This document shows, in pieces, positions 41,591-50,815 of a DNA stretch of 64,000 bases (positions are counted from its first letter, which is position 1; each line of letters opens with the position of its first letter). The position numbers were made by a program, and so were the translations under genes. Under the pieces are notes generated by a model. That model was given only the letters and a program-made list of their open reading frames with translations, did not search any database and had not been told where the DNA came from. Source of the DNA: Bradyrhizobium sp. WSM471 (lineage in GTDB: Bacteria; Pseudomonadota; Alphaproteobacteria; Rhizobiales; Xanthobacteraceae); contig NZ_CM001442.1 in the NCBI RefSeq assembly GCF_000244915.1, forward strand, positions 5,704,001 to 5,768,000, read 5' to 3'.

Positions 41591-42841
41591 TCAAGCCCGC
41601 ACCGCCGCAAGTCCCGGCACTGCGGCGAAGCCGGCCTTGGTAGCATAGCCGCGCACGATCGCCTCGCGCTGGGAATAGCTCAGCACGTTGTCGACATTAT
41701 CGAAACCATCAGGCGCAAGCTGCTCGACGGCGTCGATGACGCCCTCGGGGCCGCCGCGCCGGTTGGAGCGGACAATGTCCGCGGTCATGGGCAGGCGCTT
41801 CTTCTCGTATTCAAGCAACGCCTGGCGCGGATGCTCGGCGCGCACCAGCGCGTCAGCGAGGCAGCGCGCATCGAGGATGGCCTGCGAGGCGCCATTGGAG
41901 CCAACCGGATACATCGGATGGGCGGCATCGCCGAGCAACGTGACTCTGCCCGACGACCAATAGGGCAACGGATCCCGGTCGCAGGTCGGATATTCGTAGA
42001 ACTCCGGCGTGGCCGAGATCAGGCTCTTCACGTCGACGTAAGGCACCGAAAAGCGCGCCACATGCGGCATCAGCTCCTCGCGACGGCCCGGCCGCGACCA
42101 GTCTTCCTTGCGCGGCGGCGGGGCATTGCCCTCGCCGACTTTCACCAACACCGCCCAGTTGGTGAGACGGCTCGCCGGGCTCGACCCCTCCGCAATGGGA
42201 TAGATCACCACCTTGGCGTTGAGGCCGCCGGCGACGATCATCGACTTGCCGGTGAGGAATAGCGGCCAATCCCGCGCACCGCGCCACAGCATCAGGCCGT
42301 TCCAGCACGGCGGCCCCTCGCTCGGGAACAGCGTGTCACGGACCCGCGAATGGATGCCGTCGGCACCAATCAGGATGTCGCCGCGCGCGGTATGGATGTG
42401 CGCGCCAGCGCGATCGAAGAAGTAAGCGGTGACGCCGCTCTCGTCCTGCGTGAAGGCACCGAGGCGGCAGCCGGTGTGGATGGCCTCCGGCCCGAGCCGC
42501 TCCTCGACGGCCCGATGGATGACGCCCTGAAGGCGGCCGCGGTGGATCGAGAATTGCGGCACATCGTGGCCGGCGTCGATGCCGCGGGCCTCGCGCCAGA
42601 CTTCCTGGCCGTGACGGTTGAGGTAATAGAGCTGGTCGGTGCGGATCGCGACATCGTCAAGCTGCTGGAGCAGACCGAGGCCCGCCAGCTCGCGCATGGC
42701 ATGCGGCAGCGTGTTGATGCCGACGCCAAGCTCGCGGATGGTGTCGGACTGCTCGAAAATCTCGCAAGCGAGGCCCCGCGAGCGCAGCATCAATGCGGTG
42801 GTGAGACCACCGATACCGCCACCGACGATAATCGCCTTCAT
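41591..42841 (-). CDS. FAD-dependent aromatic monooxygenase (salicylate hydroxylase-like)
   Basis: This 416-residue class A flavoprotein shows the FAD motif VGGGIGGLTTALMLRSRGL at the N-terminus, the DG segment LIGADGIHSRVRDTLFPSEG near residue 160 and GRVTLLGDAAHPMYPVGSNG near residue 300. I chose the ATG at 42841; in-frame codons upstream encode a non-family extension. It lies 55 bp downstream of the bifunctional monooxygenase/reductase gene on the same strand and probably shares its transcript. It likely hydroxylates an aromatic acid or its derivative, perhaps on a side branch of the anthranilate/salicylate route. Confidence 0.88.
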   Translation of the reverse strand: MKAIIVGGGIGGLTTALMLRSRGLACEIFEQSDTIRELGVGINTLPHAMRELAGLGLLQQLDDVAIRTDQLYYLNRHGQEVWREARGIDAGHDVPQFSIHRGRLQGVIHRAVEERLGPEAIHTGCRLGAFTQDESGVTAYFFDRAGAHIHTARGDILIGADGIHSRVRDTLFPSEGPPCWNGLMLWRGARDWPLFLTGKSMIVAGGLNAKVVIYPIAEGSSPASRLTNWAVLVKVGEGNAPPPRKEDWSRPGRREELMPHVARFSVPYVDVKSLISATPEFYEYPTCDRDPLPYWSSGRVTLLGDAAHPMYPVGSNGASQAILDARCLADALVRAEHPRQALLEYEKKRLPMTADIVRSNRRGGPEGVIDAVEQLAPDGFDNVDNVLSYSQREAIVRGYATKAGFAAVPGLAAVRA

Positions 42842-42896
42842 CGCCCTCACTCCACTCGGTACACACCAGGCAATACGGCCAAATTCGCACGGGCGG

Positions 42897-45248
42897 TCAC
42901 TCGGCCGCAAGCGGCTTTGTCGCCTCCGCCTTGAGCTCGGCCCGGGTCTTGGGCTTAGCCTTAATTCTCAGCTCCTCGAGATCCTGCCGGTCGCGCACGC
43001 TGTTGCGGAAAATCTGATCTTTTCCGGGAAGATATTGCGGCGGGCAGAACGCCTCGTCCGCCCCGTACCAGGCCGCCGCCCTCATGGTGAAGAAGGGATC
43101 GACCAGATGCGGCCGCCCGAGCGCAACGAGGTCCGCGCGGCCGGCAGCCAGGATGGTGTTGGCCTGGTCCGCCGTCGTGATGTTGCCGACGCACATCGTG
43201 GCCACGCGCGCCTCGTTGCGGACCTGGTCGGAGAACGGGGTCTGGAACATGCGCCCATAGATCGGCTGCGCATCGCGCACGGTCTGCCCGGTCGAGACGT
43301 CGACGAGGTCGACGCCGGCTTCGGCAAAAGCGCGCGCGATCGCCACCGCGTCGTCGCCGCCGATGCCACCCTCGGCCCAGTCGGTCGCGGAAATGCGCAC
43401 TGACATCGGCTTGTGCGACGGCCATACGGCCCGCAGCGCCTCAAAGATCTCGAGCGGGAAGCGCAGGCGATTTTCGAGCGAGCCGCCATACTCATCCGTG
43501 CGGGTGTTCGTCAGCGGCGAGATAAAGCTCGCAAGCAGATAGCCGTGGGCGCAGTGCAGTTCGAGCATGTCGAAGCCGCAGCGTTCGCCGCGCTCGGCCG
43601 CCTCGACGAAAGCGTCCCTCACTGCGTTCATGCCGGCGCGATCAAGCTCGCGCGGGACCTGGCTGTCGGGGAAATAGGGCAGCGGCGATGCGGAAGTCAC
43701 CTCCCAGCCGCCTTCGTCCAGCGGACGGTCCATGCCGTCCCACATCAGCCTGGTCGCACCCTTACGCCCGGCGTGCCCCAATTGCAGGCAGATTTTTGCG
43801 GCTGAATTGGCATGAACGAAATCAACGATGCGCCGCCAGGACGACTCCTGCTCATCATTCCACAGTCCTGCGCAGCCGGGCGTGATGCGGGCGTCGCGGG
43901 CAACGCAGGTCATCTCCGTGAAGATCAAGCCGGCGCCGCCGATCGCGCGCGATCCATAATGCACAAGGTGGAAATCGGTCGGCACGCCCTCCTTCGCCGA
44001 ATACATGCACATCGGCGACACCACGGCGCGATTGGCGATCTCCATCTCGCGCAGCCGGAAGGGCTGGAACAGCGGCACCATTGGCTTCTCGGTGTCGACG
44101 TCGAAACCGCTGTCACGAACACGCTTGGCAAACGATCTTTCGACCTCCGCCACGAAGTCGGGGGCGCGGAGTTTCAGATTGTCATAGGTGATCGCCTTCG
44201 AGCGCGTCATCACGCCAAAGGCGAACTGCACGGGATCGAAATCCCAGAATCGGTCGACATGCTCGAACCAGACCAGCGAGACGTCAGCGGCGTGCTGCGT
44301 CTTCTCGACCTCCTCACGCCGTCCGTGCTCATAGACGTCCAGCGCCGCCTTGATGCTGGGCGCCTTCTCCATGGCGTCAGCCAGCGCGATCGCGTCTTCC
44401 ATCGCGAGCTTGGTGCCCGAGCCGATCGAGAAATGCGCGCTCGCCTTGGCGTCGCCGAGCAGAACCATGTTGTCCTTGACCCAGCGCTTGCTGCGGATCA
44501 TCGGGAAGTTGCGCCACGTCGAGCGGTTGGTGAGCAATTGGTGCCCATCGAGGAACCAGCCGAAGATCTCGGCCATCCGCGCAGCGGACTGGGTCTCGTT
44601 CAGCCCTGTCAGTCCGGCCCGTTCGAACGTCTCCGGATCGGTCTCGAAAATCCAGGTCGAGTGCCCGGCTTCATATTGATAGGCATGGGCGATGAACGGC
44701 CCCCACTCCGTCTCCTGGAAGATGAAGGTGAAGGCATCCAGCGGCCTGGTCGAGCCCATCCAGGCGAATTTGTTGGTACGGAGGTCGACTTCCGGCGCGA
44801 AATGATCGACATATTTGTCGCGGAAGCGGCTGTTGATGCCGTCCGCGACCAGGATCAGATCGGCGTCGGCGAAGCGGGATTCGTCCTCGACGTCCGCCTC
44901 GAAATTCAGGACGACGCCCAGTTCGCGCGCGCGCGCCTGGAGGATCAGGAGCAGCTTCTGCCGCGAGCAGCCACAAAAGCCGTTGCCGCCGACCCGATGG
45001 ACCGTTCCGCGGAAGTGCACGGCGATGTCATCCCAGTAGGCGAATTCCTGGGTGATGCGGCGATAGCTCGGAAGGTCGTGCTTCTCGAAATTATCAAGCG
45101 TGGCGTCCGAGAACACCACGCCGAAGCCGAAGGTGTCGTCGGCGCGGTTGCGCTCGTAGACCGCGATCTCGGCGCTCGGTCGCTGCTTCTTCAGCAGGAT
45201 TGCAGCGTAGAGACCCGCAGGTCCGCCACCGATGATCGCGACTTTCAT
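42897..45248 (-). CDS. abmA: Bifunctional 2-aminobenzoyl-CoA monooxygenase/reductase (salicylyl-CoA 5-hydroxylase/oxidoreductase type)
   Basis: This 783-residue flavoprotein fuses an aromatic monooxygenase (residues 1-380; [40 protein letters not shown]) to an Old-Yellow-Enzyme reductase (about 395-760; [40 protein letters not shown]). In the known aerobic 2-aminobenzoate route this one protein hydroxylates 2-aminobenzoyl-CoA and then reduces the ring to a non-aromatic amino-oxo-cyclohexene carboxyl-CoA. Many genomes label it salicylyl-CoA 5-hydroxylase. Operator D lies 33 bp upstream of the ATG. The neighbouring ligase and RidA favour anthranilate. Confidence 0.92.
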   Translation of the reverse strand: MKVAIIGGGPAGLYAAILLKKQRPSAEIAVYERNRADDTFGFGVVFSDATLDNFEKHDLPSYRRITQEFAYWDDIAVHFRGTVHRVGGNGFCGCSRQKLLLILQARARELGVVLNFEADVEDESRFADADLILVADGINSRFRDKYVDHFAPEVDLRTNKFAWMGSTRPLDAFTFIFQETEWGPFIAHAYQYEAGHSTWIFETDPETFERAGLTGLNETQSAARMAEIFGWFLDGHQLLTNRSTWRNFPMIRSKRWVKDNMVLLGDAKASAHFSIGSGTKLAMEDAIALADAMEKAPSIKAALDVYEHGRREEVEKTQHAADVSLVWFEHVDRFWDFDPVQFAFGVMTRSKAITYDNLKLRAPDFVAEVERSFAKRVRDSGFDVDTEKPMVPLFQPFRLREMEIANRAVVSPMCMYSAKEGVPTDFHLVHYGSRAIGGAGLIFTEMTCVARDARITPGCAGLWNDEQESSWRRIVDFVHANSAAKICLQLGHAGRKGATRLMWDGMDRPLDEGGWEVTSASPLPYFPDSQVPRELDRAGMNAVRDAFVEAAERGERCGFDMLELHCAHGYLLASFISPLTNTRTDEYGGSLENRLRFPLEIFEALRAVWPSHKPMSVRISATDWAEGGIGGDDAVAIARAFAEAGVDLVDVSTGQTVRDAQPIYGRMFQTPFSDQVRNEARVATMCVGNITTADQANTILAAGRADLVALGRPHLVDPFFTMRAAAWYGADEAFCPPQYLPGKDQIFRNSVRDRQDLEELRIKAKPKTRAELKAEATKPLAAE

Positions 45249-45280
45249 GGGAGCCTCGCCAATTCAACCCGCCGAAACTA

Positions 45281-45299
45281 TTTTAAGCCTAAAATAATT
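45281..45299. promoter_or_regulatory. Operator D (monooxygenase/reductase unit)
   Basis: TTTTAAGCCTAAAATAATT belongs to the six-copy set and lies 33 bp before the start at 45248. The flank TCGCGCAA is shared with operator A. Confidence 0.75.
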
Positions 45300-45342
45300 T
45301 CGCGCAAGTCCCCATTGCGGTGGGCTGCCGGCAAAGCCCGGC

Positions 45343-46179
45343 TTAGTCTCCCCTGAAGACCGGCTTGACCTTGTCGGCAAAGGCCTCGAAGGCCCGTTCG
45401 AAATCGGCCGTCGTCATGCACAGCGCTTGAGCAATAGCTTCGGCCTCGATCGCCTCCTCCACCGACATGGCCCATTCCATGGCCAGCATCCGTTTGGTCA
45501 TGGTGTTGGCAAAAGTCGGTCCCTCCGCGATTTGCTTGGCGAGCACTTGTGCCTGGGGCAGCACCTGCTCCGGCGTGACGAGGCGGCTGAAGAAGCCCCA
45601 GCGCTCGCCCTCCTCCGCGGTCATGAACCGGCCGGTGTAGAGCAACTCGGAGGCGCGAGATTGTCCGATGATCCGCGGCAGGATCGCGCAGGCGCCCATG
45701 TCACAACCGGCGAGGCCGACCTTGTTGAAGAGGAATGCGACCTTGGCTCCGCTCGCCGCAAGCCGCATGTCCGACGCCATGGCGATGATCGCGCCCGCGC
45801 CGGCGCAGATGCCTTCAACCGCGGCAACGATCGGCTGCGGGCAGGCTCGCATCGCCTTGACGAGGTCGCCGGTCATCCGCGTAAACGCCGTCAGCCCCTT
45901 GGTGTCCATATTCACGAGCGGACCGATGATCTCGAACACATCGCCGCCGGAGGAGAAATTGGCACCAGCGCCGGTCACGACGATGGACTTGACTGCATCA
46001 TCGAATGCGCAGGCGCGAAAGAAATCGGTGAGCTCGCGATAGCTCTCGAAGGTCAGCGGGTTCTTCCGTTCCGGACGATTGAGCGTAACTGTTGCAACAC
46101 CATCGACCACGGCCAGCAGGAAGTGCTGCGGCGAATAGTCCGCAAGCGGTAAGGTCACGGGATTGGCTGGTCTGCTCAT
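45343..46179 (-). CDS. Enoyl-CoA hydratase/isomerase family protein
   Basis: This 278-residue crotonase-fold enzyme shows [20 protein letters not shown], the oxyanion-hole segments [18 protein letters not shown] and [20 protein letters not shown], and [27 protein letters not shown] precedes the ATG. It follows the SDR gene by 41 bp on the same strand, behind operator E. In the anthranilyl-CoA pathway a crotonase-type enzyme could hydrate the ring or cleave the cyclic beta-diketone; the latter is inference. Confidence 0.88.
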   Translation of the reverse strand: MSRPANPVTLPLADYSPQHFLLAVVDGVATVTLNRPERKNPLTFESYRELTDFFRACAFDDAVKSIVVTGAGANFSSGGDVFEIIGPLVNMDTKGLTAFTRMTGDLVKAMRACPQPIVAAVEGICAGAGAIIAMASDMRLAASGAKVAFLFNKVGLAGCDMGACAILPRIIGQSRASELLYTGRFMTAEEGERWGFFSRLVTPEQVLPQAQVLAKQIAEGPTFANTMTKRMLAMEWAMSVEEAIEAEAIAQALCMTTADFERAFEAFADKVKPVFRGD

Positions 46180-46220
46180 ACGATCTCCTTGGCTTCCATG
46201 TTCCGCGCCTTAGCCATGCG

Positions 46221-46982
46221 CTAAATCTCACCACCGGCAACAGCGATGGCCTGCCCGGTGATTGCGCCGGCGCCCTCGCCGCACAGCCAGAGCACGGCAT
46301 CCGCGACCTCCCGAGGAGAGATCAATCGTCCTTGCGGATTATGTTTCGCGAGTTCGGCAATGGCCTGCTCGCGGCTGCGCCCCGTCTTTTTCATGATGTT
46401 CTCGATGCTGCCGGCCACCAGATCGGTGTCGGTGAAACCGGGACACACCGCGTTGACGGTCACGTTGCTGCCGGCCGTCTCCAGTGCAAGCGAGCGCACG
46501 AGACCAATCACGGCGTGCTTGGCGGCAGTGTACGCGCTCACGTAAGCATAGCCCTTGAGCCCCGCCGTCGACGCGATCGCGACGATACGGCCATAGGGAC
46601 GATCCTTCATCCCGGGCAGCACAGCGCTGACAGCATGGACCACGCCCATGAAATTGACGTCCATCATGCGCGCGAACAGGGCGCTGTCGGATTTGGAGAA
46701 CGGCGCGGACTCGGCACTTCCCGCGTTGGCGATCAGAATATCGATCGGCTGCCGCGCGCTCGCTTCAGCGATGGCGGCTTTCAACGAAGTTTCGTTCGAG
46801 ACGTCGGCGACGACCGCAAAATGCGCTGCCCCTGCGCTGACAGCCTCTTCAAGCGTCGCAGCGCTCCGACCAAGGACGGTCACGGTAGCACCGGCCTCGA
46901 CGAGCGCTGCTGCGATGGCGCGACCAATGCCGCGACCGCCACCGGTCACCAGCGCGTGCGGCGAATGCGGTAATCCGGACAT
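46221..46982 (-). CDS. Short-chain dehydrogenase/reductase (SDR)
   Basis: This 253-residue classical SDR has the cofactor motif TGGGRGIGRAIAAAL near residue 13, NAGSAESAPFSK, and the catalytic YVSAYTAAKHAVIG (Tyr-x3-Lys) near residue 150. I chose the ATG at 46982, eight bases after GGAAG; an upstream in-frame ATG at 47000 is less likely. It is the first gene of an SDR-crotonase unit controlled by operator E. A likely role is oxidation of a ring or chain hydroxyacyl-CoA. Confidence 0.9.
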   Translation of the reverse strand: MSGLPHSPHALVTGGGRGIGRAIAAALVEAGATVTVLGRSAATLEEAVSAGAAHFAVVADVSNETSLKAAIAEASARQPIDILIANAGSAESAPFSKSDSALFARMMDVNFMGVVHAVSAVLPGMKDRPYGRIVAIASTAGLKGYAYVSAYTAAKHAVIGLVRSLALETAGSNVTVNAVCPGFTDTDLVAGSIENIMKKTGRSREQAIAELAKHNPQGRLISPREVADAVLWLCGEGAGAITGQAIAVAGGEI

Positions 46983-47024
46983 GCGCTGGCTTCCTTGCAT
47001 TCTGCTGATCGCTCTCTCGATATA

Positions 47025-47043
47025 TTTTAACCTTCAAACTTTT
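47025..47043. promoter_or_regulatory. Operator E (SDR-crotonase unit)
   Basis: TTTTAACCTTCAAACTTTT is the left of two copies in the divergent spacer; it ends 43 bp from the SDR start. Confidence 0.7.
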
Positions 47044-47097
47044 GCAAACAAAGCTCGACGCGACTCCGCGAACGGCCGCACGCCGGCCCGAAAATTG

Positions 47098-47116
47098 CTT
47101 TAAGTATAAAATTATC
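47098..47116. promoter_or_regulatory. Operator F (five-gene lower-pathway operon)
   Basis: CTTTAAGTATAAAATTATC is the most diverged member of the set but aligns over its full length. It lies 57 bp before the GTG at 47173. Confidence 0.6.
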
Positions 47117-47172
47117 TCTTCCCATCCCTCACAGGCCTGTTAGCATCGAAGGGCCGAGCAAAAGGATGTCGC

Positions 47173-47988
47173 GTGTCGCAGCCTGCGCCAATGATAACAA
47201 AGGACGGCCGCTTCGCCTATGAAGCCGCGGGCGATCCGGGCGGGACACCTCTGATTTTCCTGCATGGCATCGGCGGTGCGGCACGGGCCTGGCGGCAGCA
47301 GCTTGCCACATTCGGCGGCCGCTTCCACGCGATTGCATGGGACATGCCCGGCTATGGTGGGTCGGCACCGCTCGCCAGCGTCAGCATCGCTGCCCTGGCG
47401 GATGCGCTTCAGCGATTCATCGAGCAGCTTGGGGCGAGCAGGCCAATTCTGGTCGGCCATTCCATCGGTGGCATGATCGTCCAGAAATGGCTGGTGCAAT
47501 CCCCAAACCTGGCGCGCGCGGTCGTGCTGGCGCAGACCAGCCCCGCCTTCGGCAAGGCCGACGGTGATTGGCAGAAATCGTTTATCGCCGCACGGCTCGG
47601 GCCGCTCGATCGCGGTGAAACGATGAAGTCGCTGGCGCCCTCTTTGGTGAAGGAACTCGTGGGCGACGATCCTGATCCCAGGGGAATGGAGGTTGCACGC
47701 GAGTGCATGGCAAGCGTGCCCGAGGCGAGCTATCGCGCCATGATGCTGGCCTTGATTGGCTTCGACCAACGCAGCACCCTCAAGGACATTTCCATCCCGA
47801 CGCTGCTGCTGTCCGGCTCCAAGGACAACAACGCGCCAGCGCCGATGATGGCGAAGACGGCGACCTACATTCCCTCCGCGGAATATGTCGAACTCGACTC
47901 TGTCGGCCATCTCGCCAACCTCGAACGTCCGGATGCCTTTGACGAGGCCCTCGGCCGCTTCCTGAATTCCGTCGCGACCAGAACGTAG
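47173..47988 (+). CDS. Alpha/beta hydrolase
   Basis: This 271-residue hydrolase has the nucleophile elbow VGHSIGGMIVQKWL (G-x-S-x-G) near residue 98, the oxyanion-hole HGIGGAARAW segment, and a C-terminal His in DSVGHLANLERPDAF. The start is GTG at 47173 with AAAGGA upstream. It opens a five-gene operon. It could hydrolyse a thioester, an enol lactone or a cyclic diketone; its place in the putative lower anthranilyl-CoA pathway makes a ring-opening or thioesterase role attractive but unproven. Confidence 0.9.
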   Translation: MSQPAPMITKDGRFAYEAAGDPGGTPLIFLHGIGGAARAWRQQLATFGGRFHAIAWDMPGYGGSAPLASVSIAALADALQRFIEQLGASRPILVGHSIGGMIVQKWLVQSPNLARAVVLAQTSPAFGKADGDWQKSFIAARLGPLDRGETMKSLAPSLVKELVGDDPDPRGMEVARECMASVPEASYRAMMLALIGFDQRSTLKDISIPTLLLSGSKDNNAPAPMMAKTATYIPSAEYVELDSVGHLANLERPDAFDEALGRFLNSVATRT

Positions 47989-47999
47989 GTGACTGCGCA

Positions 48000-49289
48000 A
48001 TGACCATGCAAGTCAGCAACACCATCGGCGCGACTGACAAGGTCGCGTTGGATGCACCGATCTTCGATCCCGTCGCGTTCCGCCTGAGCGACGAGCAGGC
48101 CGGCATCATCGCGCGGGCGCGCGAGATCGGCCAGAACGTGTTCGCTGGCCGCGCCGCGACTTACGATCGCGAGGCGATCTTCCCGTCCGAGAATTATCGC
48201 GACCTGCATCGCGTCGGCTTGCTCGGTATTGCCGTGCCCAAGAAGCATGGCGGGCTCGGCGCGAATTATCAAACTTACGCACTGGCGGCAGCCGAAATCG
48301 GCCGCTATTGCGGCGCGACCGCACTCACATGGAACATGCATGTCTGCTCGACACTGTGGTCGGGCCCGCTCGCCGACGATCTGGACATGGATGCAAGAAC
48401 CCGTGCCGAGCACGAGGGGCGACGTGCAGTCCACTACAAGCGCATCGTCGAGGACGGCGCGATCTATTCGCAGCCCTTCTCGGAGGGCGGTGCGGCAGCC
48501 GCAGGCGGCGTCGCTTTCGGCACGGAAGCAAGGCCGGTCGAGGGCGGCTGGATCGTCAACGGCAAGAAGATCTTTGCATCGCTCTCGGGCCATGCGGACT
48601 ATTACGGCGTTCTCTGCACCGAGATCGAGGAAGGCGAGAAGGCTTCGCGCCGCAATACGCTTTACCTCGCCATTCCTGCAAAATCGGAAGGCGTTTCGGT
48701 CGTCGGTGACTGGGATCCGCTCGGCATGCGCGGGACGGTCTCGCGCACGCTGCTGTTCAAGGACGTGTTCGTGCCAGCAGATTCGGCGCTGATGCCGCGG
48801 GGCGTCTATTTCCAGGCCGCGATGCGCTGGCCGCACATGTTCCTGACGCTGTCGCCGACCTATATGGGCCTTGCACAAGCCGCCTATGACTTCACCGTGC
48901 GCTATCTGCGCGGCGAAGTGCCGGGCATGCCGCCGGTCAAGCGCAGGATGTATCCGACCAAGCAGATTGCGGTCGCGCAGATGCAGATCAAGCTCGAGCA
49001 GATCAAGGCGATCTGGTTCCAGGCGGTCACCGAGGCGCGCGCCAATCCGAGCAAGGAGCAGGTGCTGCGCGCCTATGCCGCGCAATATTCGGTGATGGAG
49101 GGCGCCAATGAGCTCGCCGCGCTCGCGATCCGTACCTGCGGCGGTCAGGCCATGCTCCGCTCGCTACCGCTCGAGCGGATCTATCGCGACAGCCGCTGCG
49201 GCTCGCTGATGCTGCCCTGGACAGCCGAGCTCTGTCTCGACCGGATCGGGCGCGAGGCGCTGTACGAGGCCGGCGAAACGGACGACTGA
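48000..49289 (+). CDS. Acyl-CoA dehydrogenase family flavoprotein
   Basis: This 429-residue protein has the acyl-CoA dehydrogenase fold: FSEGGAAAAGGVAFGTEARP in the middle domain, GDWDPLGMRGTVSRTLLFKD, and a C-terminal helical domain ending IGREALYEAG. The usual catalytic glutamate position near YEGANE-like VMEGANELAALAIRTCGGQA carries Glu. It starts 11 bp after the hydrolase gene and is 2 bp from the acyl-CoA ligase gene. The substrate is unknown. Confidence 0.9.
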   Translation: MTMQVSNTIGATDKVALDAPIFDPVAFRLSDEQAGIIARAREIGQNVFAGRAATYDREAIFPSENYRDLHRVGLLGIAVPKKHGGLGANYQTYALAAAEIGRYCGATALTWNMHVCSTLWSGPLADDLDMDARTRAEHEGRRAVHYKRIVEDGAIYSQPFSEGGAAAAGGVAFGTEARPVEGGWIVNGKKIFASLSGHADYYGVLCTEIEEGEKASRRNTLYLAIPAKSEGVSVVGDWDPLGMRGTVSRTLLFKDVFVPADSALMPRGVYFQAAMRWPHMFLTLSPTYMGLAQAAYDFTVRYLRGEVPGMPPVKRRMYPTKQIAVAQMQIKLEQIKAIWFQAVTEARANPSKEQVLRAYAAQYSVMEGANELAALAIRTCGGQAMLRSLPLERIYRDSRCGSLMLPWTAELCLDRIGREALYEAGETDD

Positions 49290-49291
49290 CG

Positions 49292-50815
49292 GTGGATCTC
49301 TGCAGTCTGATCGATCGCAACGCGGCGTTCGCGCCGGACAAGACGGCCATTGCCTTCGAAGGCGGACGGTTGAGCTATGCGGCGTTCGCTGCACGCATCG
49401 AGCGGACGGCGGCGATATTGAAGCAGGAGCTCGGCGTAGGCCGGGGCGACCGCGTTGCGATCCTCAGCCTGAACCGGCCGGACTATCTGGTTCTGCTCTA
49501 TGCCTGCGCGCGGCTCGGCGCGATGCTGGTGCCCCTGAACTGGCGGCTGGCTGTCGCCGAGCAGCTTTTCATCCTCACCGATGCCGGCGCCAAGGTCCTG
49601 GTGCTCGAGCAGGCATTTGAGGAGGTTCTTGCCGAGCTGGACGGCACCGCAATTGTCGGGCTCGATTTCGAGCCGCCCCGCGGCATGACGCTCGAAAGTC
49701 TGCTGGCCCGTAGCGAGGGCACCGGCCGCAACCCGCACACTGACCTCTCCTGTCCGCTTCTCATTGTCTACACCTCGGGAACGACCGGACGGCCCAAAGG
49801 CGCAGTGCTGCGCCAGGAGGCGCTGTTCTGGAACGGCGTCATGAGCCAGCATATGCACAACATGACGTCCGATGACCACGTGCTGACGCTGCTGCCGTTC
49901 TTCCACGTCGGTGGCCTCAACATCCAGACCACGGCGGCGCTGCAGCTCGGCGCGATGGTCACGGTTCACGCACGCTTCACGCCGGACACAGCGCTTGCAG
50001 CCATCGAACGGGAACGGCCGACGTTGACCGTGATGGTGCCGGCAATCATCCAGGCCGTAAGCGAGCATCCTGCCTGGACCACGACCGACCTTTCGTCGCT
50101 CAAAGCCGTCGCGACCGGCTCGACCATCGTGCCGCCGTATCTGATCGACCGCTTCGTCGCGCGCGGCGTCCCGGTCCTTCAGGTCTACGGCTCGACGGAA
50201 ACTTGCCCGATAGCGGTCTACACCCGGCTTGGTGGCGATCTCTCGCGCGCGGGATCGACCGGACTTGCCGGCCTGTGTTGCGAAGCGAAAGTGATTGATC
50301 AGGCCGGCAGCGAGGTGCCGGCGGGCGCGCCGGGGGAGATCGCGGTGCGCGGACCCAACGTGTTCTTCGAATATTGGGGCAATGCGGACGCCACGCGCGA
50401 TGCTCTGCACGACGGCTGGTATCGTACTGGCGATATCGGCCTGTGCGACGCGGACGGCTATTTCTGGGTGCGCGACCGCAAGAAGAACATGATCATTTCC
50501 GGCGGCGAGAACATCTATCCGGCGGAGGTCGAACGCGTCCTGCTCGAACATCCCGATGTCAGCGAATGCGCCGTGATCGGCCGGCCCGATCCACGCTGGG
50601 ACGAGGTGCCCATCGCCTACGTGATCCCGCGATCCGGCTGTCGGCTGGAAGCAGACGCGTTGAAAGCGCATCTTCAGGCCCAACTCGCGCGCTACAAGAT
50701 TCCGCGCGAGATCGTTTTCGTCGCCGACCTGCCGCGCACTGCGCTGGGCAAGGTTCAGCATTTCCTGCTGAAGCAGCTTGATGCGCAATCGCGCACGCAA
50801 GGAGAAGCATCTTGA
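49292..50815 (+). CDS. Acyl-CoA ligase (AMP-forming)
   Basis: This 507-residue adenylate-forming ligase shows VYTSGTTGRPKGAVLRQEAL near residue 155, the YGSTETCPIAV segment near 298, YRTGDIGLCDADGYFWVRDR near 380 and the C-terminal lysine in LPRTALGKVQHFLL. It starts with GTG 2 bp after the previous stop. In an anthranilate operon it may activate a ring-fission product or a side-chain acid; it is too generic to name a substrate. Confidence 0.92.
   Translation: MDLCSLIDRNAAFAPDKTAIAFEGGRLSYAAFAARIERTAAILKQELGVGRGDRVAILSLNRPDYLVLLYACARLGAMLVPLNWRLAVAEQLFILTDAGAKVLVLEQAFEEVLAELDGTAIVGLDFEPPRGMTLESLLARSEGTGRNPHTDLSCPLLIVYTSGTTGRPKGAVLRQEALFWNGVMSQHMHNMTSDDHVLTLLPFFHVGGLNIQTTAALQLGAMVTVHARFTPDTALAAIERERPTLTVMVPAIIQAVSEHPAWTTTDLSSLKAVATGSTIVPPYLIDRFVARGVPVLQVYGSTETCPIAVYTRLGGDLSRAGSTGLAGLCCEAKVIDQAGSEVPAGAPGEIAVRGPNVFFEYWGNADATRDALHDGWYRTGDIGLCDADGYFWVRDRKKNMIISGGENIYPAEVERVLLEHPDVSECAVIGRPDPRWDEVPIAYVIPRSGCRLEADALKAHLQAQLARYKIPREIVFVADLPRTALGKVQHFLLKQLDAQSRTQGEAS

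Noticed and set aside
43812..45356. Plus-strand open frame of about 514 codons opposite the monooxygenase/reductase gene
   Set aside because: It is an antisense shadow of a well-supported flavoprotein; its composition is typical of the mirror frame of GC-rich genes.
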